In this document: positions 5,527 through 9,862 of the stretch, in pieces
Position numbering within the stretch: position 1 is the first letter of the stretch
How the letters are laid out: every line of letters begins with the position of its first letter
Origin: an uncultured Eubacterium sp.
GTDB lineage: Bacteria; Bacillota; Clostridia; Lachnospirales; Lachnospiraceae
Length of the DNA: 9,862 nucleotides
Reading direction: 5' to 3'
NCBI GenBank assembly: GCA_946611445.1
Contig: CAMODP010000065.1
Location: forward strand, 1-9,862
Made by a program: the position numbers and the translations under genes
Notes under the pieces: model-generated
Database searches by the model: none
What the model was told of the DNA's origin: nothing
The model's input: only the letters and a program-made list of their open reading frames with translations

Positions 5527-7062
5527 ATGACAGAGATTCGGGAATACAGAGGACATATCCGCAACTGGGCGGCGCTGTGCCGGGAGCTGCAGATTGACGG
5601 CAGCCTGGCGCGGGAGGAACGGGAAAAGGCCATCCTGGAAAAAGCGTATGAGACCTGGGGGACAGAGATGGGCAGCCATCTGTACGGCATGTTTGCCTTT
5701 GCGCTGTGGGATGAGGAGCGCCGGCAGCTGTTCTGCATGCGGGACCATTTCGGCACAAAGCCGTTTTACTATTATGTGACAGGCGACGGCCGTCTGCTGT
5801 ACGGCACGATGATCAGCCGGATCCTGGAGCAGCCGGGGTTTGTCAAAGAACTGAACGAGGACATGCTTCAGCTCTATCTGACGCTCACATACGTGGCCGG
5901 GGAGAACACCTTTTTCAAAGGCGTGAAAAAACTGATGCCCGGACATTACCTGATCTGGAAAGACGGCCGGATTGAGATCACCAGATACTGGGCACCGTCG
6001 TACCATCCGGATGAGAGCCGCACGCTGGAGGACTGGGCAGATGAGATCCACACGACGCTGCGGGATATCTTCCCGGAGGTAAAAGAACCTTCAGAAACGG
6101 CGGAATCCTTCCTGTCCGGCGGTGTGGATTCCTCTTATGTTCTGGCCATGTCAGATGCTGAAATGACCGGCTCCTGCGGGTATGACGACGCGCGCTTTGA
6201 CGAATCGCCGCTGGCAGCGGAGACTGCCCGCCTGCTGGGGCGGAAGAATACCCGCTGTCTGATCACGCCGGAGGCGTATTTTGCCATCGTGCCGTGGGTT
6301 ATGCGGAATATGGAGCAGCCGTTGGGAGATGCTTCGGCCATAGCCTTTGCGATTGCCTGCCGCGAGACCGCGGCGCACACAAAACTCTGTTATTCCGGAG
6401 AGGGCGCCGATGAATTCTTCGGCGGCTACAATATGTACCGCAACGCGGAGCGCTACGGAGACAACCTGAAAACCTTCTATGTCGGCAACACAAACATCAT
6501 GAAGGAAGATGAGAAAAAGCGCATCCTGAAGCACTACAATGACCAGGTGCTGCCGATTGACCTGGTGAAGGACATCTATGAGGAGACAGAAGGGCTGGAT
6601 CCGCTGACCCGGATGGCGGACGTGGATATCCGGATCTGGCTGGAGGGCGATATATACCTGAATGTGGACAAAATGAGTACGGCTGCAGGCCTGGAGATCC
6701 GCATGCCGCTGACGGACCGCCGCATTTTTGACATCGCGTCCCGCATGCCGGCCCGCTTTAAGGTAAATGAGGAGCAGAACAAGGTGGCCTTCCGCACGGC
6801 AGCCGCAAAGGTGCTGCCCGAGGAAATTGCCTTCCGGAAGAAACTGGGCTTTATCGTTCCGATCCGCATCTGGATGGCGGATGACCGGTACAACGCGGAC
6901 GTAAAGGCAGCCTTCCGCAGCAGGGAGGCAGAGCGGTTCTTCCATGCGGATGAGATCAACGCCATCCTTGACGACTATCTCGGCGGCAATTCCGATGCCT
7001 GGCGCAAGGTCTGGACGATATACACGTTCCTGGTGTGGTACAGAGAATATTTCAGTGAATAA
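5527..7062 (+). CDS. Asparagine-synthase homologue lacking the glutaminase N-terminus
   Basis: AsnB enzymes make asparagine from aspartate, ATP and glutamine; this 511-residue cytosolic homologue keeps only part of that machinery. The synthetase domain looks intact: SGGVDSS (197-203) is the ATP pyrophosphate loop and SGEGADEFFGGY (290-301) is the second conserved motif. The N-terminal glutaminase domain is shortened. Aligned by eye with E. coli AsnB, the protein begins near the NGEIYN segment, here RGHIRN (8-13). The catalytic Cys1 and the RGPD region are absent and the Asn and Glu of NGE are replaced. Later parts of that domain remain: GMFAFALWD (54-62) and RDHFGTKPFYYY (72-83). The start is firm: a TAA lies in frame at 5509, with a promoter and ribosome binding site between. 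It may use ammonia, or adenylate another carboxylate. The lipoprotein gene follows after 26 bases. Confidence 0.9.
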   Translation: MTEIREYRGHIRNWAALCRELQIDGSLAREEREKAILEKAYETWGTEMGSHLYGMFAFALWDEERRQLFCMRDHFGTKPFYYYVTGDGRLLYGTMISRILEQPGFVKELNEDMLQLYLTLTYVAGENTFFKGVKKLMPGHYLIWKDGRIEITRYWAPSYHPDESRTLEDWADEIHTTLRDIFPEVKEPSETAESFLSGGVDSSYVLAMSDAEMTGSCGYDDARFDESPLAAETARLLGRKNTRCLITPEAYFAIVPWVMRNMEQPLGDASAIAFAIACRETAAHTKLCYSGEGADEFFGGYNMYRNAERYGDNLKTFYVGNTNIMKEDEKKRILKHYNDQVLPIDLVKDIYEETEGLDPLTRMADVDIRIWLEGDIYLNVDKMSTAAGLEIRMPLTDRRIFDIASRMPARFKVNEEQNKVAFRTAAAKVLPEEIAFRKKLGFIVPIRIWMADDRYNADVKAAFRSREAERFFHADEINAILDDYLGGNSDAWRKVWTIYTFLVWYREYFSE

Positions 7063-7088
7063 AAAACTCGTAAACAGGAGACGGAACG

Positions 7089-8213
7089 GTGATGAAGAGA
7101 AAAATCACGGCCGCTGTTCTGGCGTTCCTGCTGCTTCTGGGAATGGCATCCTGTGGGACAAAAGCCGGGGAAAAAAACAGCACGGAGCCGGGTAATACTG
7201 ACGCCGGCAGCGCTTCTGCTCTGGAAGCAGAAGGATCAAAACAGCCAGAGGTTGTTCATCTGGGCGTCCTGGTCTGGAAATACACGGATCCGTTCGGCAG
7301 ATCCGTGCGGGAAGCGATAAAACGCTATGCCGGTATTCTGGGCGAGGAGTACGGCGTCACAGTTGAACTGGAAATGATGGACGCCCGCGGGGACATGGAG
7401 CTTCAGGAGCGGCAGGCGGATCTTATGTTCGCCGCCGGCAAAGACCTGATCATCATCAATCTGGCGGACACCATGGAAACGGATTATCTGGAGGAACTGG
7501 CGGTGTCATCGCAGACACCGGTGCTCTTTTACAACCGGGAGCCGCATGACACAGATATGATTCGGAAGATCGGCGCAGTCTTCGTCGGTACAGACGCGGA
7601 AATGGCCGGCATACAGCAGGCTGAACTCTTTGACAGAATCTATCAGGAGAATCCGTACGCGGTCGACAGAAACCGGGACGGCCGGATCAATTATCTCATG
7701 TTTGAAGGGGAGAGCGACAATCCGGAGGCAGTCATCCGGACGGAAAACTGCATCCGCACGCTCATGGAGCTGGAGTATGACATGAATGCCCTGGCGGAGA
7801 CACAGGTTGCCGACTGGGATGAAGTTAAGGCAGAGTATATGATGTCGGTTCTTCTGACAGAAATGGATGCCGGAGACATAGAAGCGGTTTTCTGCAACAA
7901 TGACGCGATGGCTATCGGCGTTATCAAGGCGCTGATTACGGCAGGATTCAACCTGCCGGACAAAGGAGAGAGCCGCGGGCATATCTGTGTCCTGGGCGTG
8001 GACGCGACGAAGGCCGGGCGGCAGTATATCCGGACCGGTCAGATGGACGGGACGGTGCTGCAGGACGCAGAAGCCATGGGTGAGGCCGTAATCCGGCTGG
8101 CTCTGAACAGGGTACTGCGCGGCAGCTATACAGAGGGCACAGACTATGAACTGTCCGATGATCTCTATTCTGTCCGCCTGCCCTGTCAGCCTTTCATGAA
8201 AGAAAATCTGTAA
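7089..8213 (+). CDS. Galactose-binding (MglB-type) substrate-binding lipoprotein
   Basis: Extracellular sugar-binding lipoprotein of the periplasmic-binding-protein type I fold, 374 residues. The signal peptide has a charged start, a Leu-rich core and lipobox MASC with Cys22, followed by a Ser/Gly/Glu-rich linker to about residue 54. The mature domain aligns by eye with E. coli MglB: VWKYTDPF (62-69), IINLADT (122-128), calcium loop DRNRDGRI (193-200) with Glu265, FCNNDAMAIG (268-277) and LGVDATKAG (302-310). Most sugar contacts are kept (Asp67, Phe69, Asn124, Arg217, Trp243, Asn271, Asp305), but three equivalents differ: His152 is Asn211, Asp154 is Glu213 and Asn256 is Gln325. The start is ambiguous: GTG 7089 lies eight bases from AGGAG (7076-7080), and ATG 7092 eleven bases. 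No permease or ATPase gene is beside it. It probably shares a transcript with the preceding gene. Its 3' end overlaps the convergent phospholipase gene by 20 bases. Confidence 0.9.
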   Translation: MMKRKITAAVLAFLLLLGMASCGTKAGEKNSTEPGNTDAGSASALEAEGSKQPEVVHLGVLVWKYTDPFGRSVREAIKRYAGILGEEYGVTVELEMMDARGDMELQERQADLMFAAGKDLIIINLADTMETDYLEELAVSSQTPVLFYNREPHDTDMIRKIGAVFVGTDAEMAGIQQAELFDRIYQENPYAVDRNRDGRINYLMFEGESDNPEAVIRTENCIRTLMELEYDMNALAETQVADWDEVKAEYMMSVLLTEMDAGDIEAVFCNNDAMAIGVIKALITAGFNLPDKGESRGHICVLGVDATKAGRQYIRTGQMDGTVLQDAEAMGEAVIRLALNRVLRGSYTEGTDYELSDDLYSVRLPCQPFMKENL

Positions 8214-9063
8214 CAGCCTCCGCCCCCGCGTATCCTTTCCGATACAGGCGGTCCAGCTGCGCATGATCCTGGGACAGCGTTTTCAGATCACCGATGGTAT
8301 CCGGTGAGATGATGAGCGCTGTCCCCTTTTTTTCCAGTGCCAGCAGCTCGCGGAGGCTGTTGTTGTAAACGGCGCTGCGGCGCTCCCAGGCATCTGCCGC
8401 TGCCGGATATTTGCGCCGGATCATCCGCGAGAGCCTGCGGTCAGAGGTCCCGTCGCGGAATTCGGTTTTGGGCCGGGTCAGGATGACAACCACCTTCTCA
8501 CAGCCGGCCTGCAGGGCACGCCGGAAGGGAATGGGATCGGAGATGCCGCCGTCATAGCACAGAAGCCATCCGGAGGAGGCGTTTCCGTGGTGAGGGGGAG
8601 CCGGTATCCGGTACGGGCGATTGATGCCGGGGACACAGCAGGACGCCTTCATGTAGCAGTAGTCATTTTCCCGGATGTCCTTTTTATGCAGGTAGACCGG
8701 CCGGCCGGTCATGGCATCTGTCGTCACGATCTCCATATCAGCGGGGTTGTCCATCATAGCCTTGTAATCCAGAGGATACTCACCCCCGGAATTGCTCAGC
8801 GTACTGTAGATATAGTCAAGATTGATATAAGAACCGGTCCGGATAAAATTCTGCAGCCCCATATATTCTTTCCGGAAGGCGTACTCGTTGTAATACACAT
8901 AATTCCGCCCCTTCTGCCCGGCCAGATAGGAAGCGCCGTTGGCGCTGCCAGCTGATACGCCTGCCACAAAATCAAACCGTATATCCAGTTCCATACAGCG
9001 GTCAAACACGCCTGCGCCGAAAATGCCGCGGGTGCCGCCGCCCACATCTACTATTCCGATCAA
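8194..9063 (-). CDS. Patatin-like phospholipase
   Basis: Probable lipid acyl hydrolase of the bacterial patatin family, 289 residues, using a Ser-Asp dyad. The motifs are complete: glycine-rich oxyanion loop VGGGTRGIFGAG (7-18), GVSAGS (35-40) with nucleophile Ser37, and YDGGISDPIPF (170-180) with Asp171. It lacks an evident signal peptide or membrane segment, so a cytosolic or membrane-peripheral role is likely. A Pro/His/Gly-rich insertion (about 153-167) lies just before the Asp motif. The start is TTG at 9063: no ATG or GTG lies in frame between it and the stop at 9091-9093, GGGGA lies about eight bases upstream, and the family usually starts immediately before this IGIVDVGGG segment. It converges on and overlaps the lipoprotein gene. 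The lipid substrate is unknown. Confidence 0.9.
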   Translation of the reverse strand: MIGIVDVGGGTRGIFGAGVFDRCMELDIRFDFVAGVSAGSANGASYLAGQKGRNYVYYNEYAFRKEYMGLQNFIRTGSYINLDYIYSTLSNSGGEYPLDYKAMMDNPADMEIVTTDAMTGRPVYLHKKDIRENDYCYMKASCCVPGINRPYRIPAPPHHGNASSGWLLCYDGGISDPIPFRRALQAGCEKVVVILTRPKTEFRDGTSDRRLSRMIRRKYPAAADAWERRSAVYNNSLRELLALEKKGTALIISPDTIGDLKTLSQDHAQLDRLYRKGYAGAEAVTDFLS

Positions 9064-9121
9064 AATTCTGTCCCCGTTAAATTCACATGATTAACAGCAT
9101 TTAACTCTGGCTGTATATGAC

Positions 9122-9150
9122 AGCATACGCCCAGATCGCCGGATTTGCAA
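9122..9150 (-). promoter_or_regulatory. Promoter for the patatin-like gene
   Basis: On the minus strand, -35 TTGCAA (9150-9145) and -10 TATGCT (9127-9122) are separated by 17 bases. Transcription would start near 9115, about 50 bases before the TTG start codon. The match is reasonable but not perfect. Confidence 0.5.
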
Positions 9151-9192
9151 GAGGTTCTGATAGTTACGATCTGGAATTGAAAAAACGGGATA

Positions 9193-9221
9193 TGGACGTT
9201 TTTCTCCTGATAAGGTAGAAT
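9193..9221 (+). promoter_or_regulatory. Promoter for the divergent PAP2 gene
   Basis: -10 TAGAAT (9216-9221) lies 17 bases after a weak -35 TGGACG (9193-9198). Transcription would start near 9228, with a leader of about 40 bases. Confidence 0.45.
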
Positions 9222-9269
9222 ACAGGGACAGATTCATTCGGTCAGGAACGGATTCGCGGGGGGGACGGC

Positions 9270-9734
9270 ATGGAATACATTCAGCAGCTGCTTGCAAACA
9301 GAATACTGATGGCAGGACTTGTCAGCTGGGCGTCGGCCCAGGTCATAAAAGCAATTCTCTATCTGATCATGAACGGCCGTTTCGACATAGAGCGGCTGTT
9401 CGGGGACGGCGGAATGCCCAGCGGACATTCTGCCACAGTCTCCGCGGCCGCGCTGACGACCGGCATGGAATGCGGATTTGCCTCTCCCGTCTTTGCCGTG
9501 ATGCTGCTGGTGGCCATCATCGTAATGCACGACGCAATGGGCGTCCGCCTGGAGACAGGCAAGCAGGCAAAGGCGATCAATACGATCATGGATGTGCTGG
9601 AGGAGATCGGCCGGGAAGACCTCTCCCCGGAGGAAAAACTCAAGGAGTTTGTAGGTCACTCGCCGCTGCAGGTATTCATCGGCGCCGGAGTCGGTATCGT
9701 GGCGGCGCTGCTGCTGAACTGGATGCCGGTGTAA
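9270..9734 (+). CDS. Divergent PAP2 family membrane protein (DUF212, YuiD-like)
   Basis: Small integral membrane protein of 154 residues, related to acid phosphatases and phosphatidic-acid phosphatases of the PAP2 fold. It carries the family signatures GGMPSGHSA (47-55) and MHDAMGVR (86-93), plus GHSPLQVFIG (129-138). Hydrophobic segments lie at about 12-33, 68-86 and 134-150. The cytosolic loop between the last two is charged (TGKQAKAIN, then an acidic helix). The length is normal for the family. The ATG follows a G-rich run (about 9257-9265) that serves as a strong but unusual ribosome binding site. It is transcribed alone, diverging from the patatin-like gene. The substrate is not established; a role in lipid or isoprenoid phosphate metabolism is inferred from fold only. 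Confidence 0.92.
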   Translation: MEYIQQLLANRILMAGLVSWASAQVIKAILYLIMNGRFDIERLFGDGGMPSGHSATVSAAALTTGMECGFASPVFAVMLLVAIIVMHDAMGVRLETGKQAKAINTIMDVLEEIGREDLSPEEKLKEFVGHSPLQVFIGAGVGIVAALLLNWMPV

Positions 9735-9760
9735 GGGGTACGGGCAGCAGATTTTGTACA

Positions 9761-9856
9761 GAAAAAGCCGCCCTCCACGGAGACGCTGAAGAGAAAAAGC
9801 CGCCCCGCACAGAGGCCCTGAAGAGAAAAAGCCGCCCTGCACAGAGACCCTGAAGG
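9761..9856. repeat. 32-bp tandem repeat, three copies
   Basis: Three head-to-tail copies of exactly 32 bp begin at 9761, 9793 and 9825. Each opens with GAAAAAGCCGCCC and ends near CTGAAG; copies 2 and 3 differ at three positions and copy 1 is slightly more diverged. The period is not a multiple of three and no gene is seen over it. After 9856 the sequence departs from the unit within three bases, so the array probably ends at the window edge. Read on the minus strand, each copy ends with GGGCGGCTTTTTC, like the 3' half of an intrinsic terminator, but no matching GCCGCCC arm lies upstream of it. Bases 9735-9760, between the PAP2 stop codon and the array, hold nothing I can assign. Confidence 0.85.
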
Positions 9857-9862
9857 GAACCT

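Noticed and set aside
5520..5531. Three-codon leader ORF (ATG AAT ACA TGA) overlapping the start of the asparagine-synthase-like gene
   Set aside because: The Shine-Dalgarno sequence is only about two bases before this ATG, too close for initiation, while spacing to the ATG at 5527 is good.
9761..9856. Possible CRISPR array
   Set aside because: The repeats are contiguous with no spacers between them, there are only three copies, and no cas gene is present.

Overview
The window looks like chromosomal DNA from a moderately GC-rich member of the Clostridia, most plausibly Lachnospiraceae. The protein sequences point there: a macro domain fused to a C-terminal helical module, an asparagine-synthase homologue with no N-terminal cysteine, an MglB-type lipoprotein with a calcium loop, and a YuiD/DUF212 divergent PAP2 protein. 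Consensus-like sigma-A promoters and AGGAG-type ribosome binding sites fit this. The assignment rests on remembered family resemblance, not on a search.

Layout. (1) Bases 1-1332, minus strand: a Y-family DNA polymerase of the UmuC/ImpB/SamB type, cut by the window edge just before its C-terminus. (2) Bases 1333-1683: a 351-base divergent intergenic region with six copies of TTGCA/TGCAA, a 15-bp palindrome, a 7-bp inverted repeat, a good plus-strand promoter and a 9-bp leader hairpin. (3) Bases 1684-3958, plus strand: a macro-domain protein with a C-terminal helical module, an alpha/beta hydrolase, and the decayed C-terminal half of a flavodoxin-family gene (5' end missing, one frameshift), closed by an intrinsic terminator at 4009-4036. 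(4) Bases 4035-5372, minus strand: an AlaX-type alanyl-tRNA editing protein with low-complexity insertions. (5) Bases 5373-5526: back-to-back promoters for the AlaX gene and the next unit. (6) Bases 5527-8213, plus strand: an asparagine-synthase homologue lacking the glutaminase nucleophile, then a galactose-binding-type lipoprotein with no permease or ATPase beside it. (7) Bases 8194-9063, minus strand: a patatin-like phospholipase whose 3' end overlaps the lipoprotein gene tail to tail by 20 bases. (8) Bases 9270-9734, plus strand: a divergent PAP2 membrane protein. (9) Bases 9761-9856: three copies of a 32-bp tandem repeat.

How the genes may work together. The polymerase and the macro-domain gene are transcribed away from each other across a region rich in symmetric and repeated short motifs. 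This makes joint control, possibly in a DNA-damage or ADP-ribose-linked stress response, a reasonable but untested idea. The asparagine-synthase homologue and the lipoprotein are 26 bases apart and probably cotranscribed, but no shared pathway is evident. The remaining genes look like ordinary housekeeping or accessory functions. I see no tRNA, rRNA, CRISPR array, insertion sequence or prophage gene.
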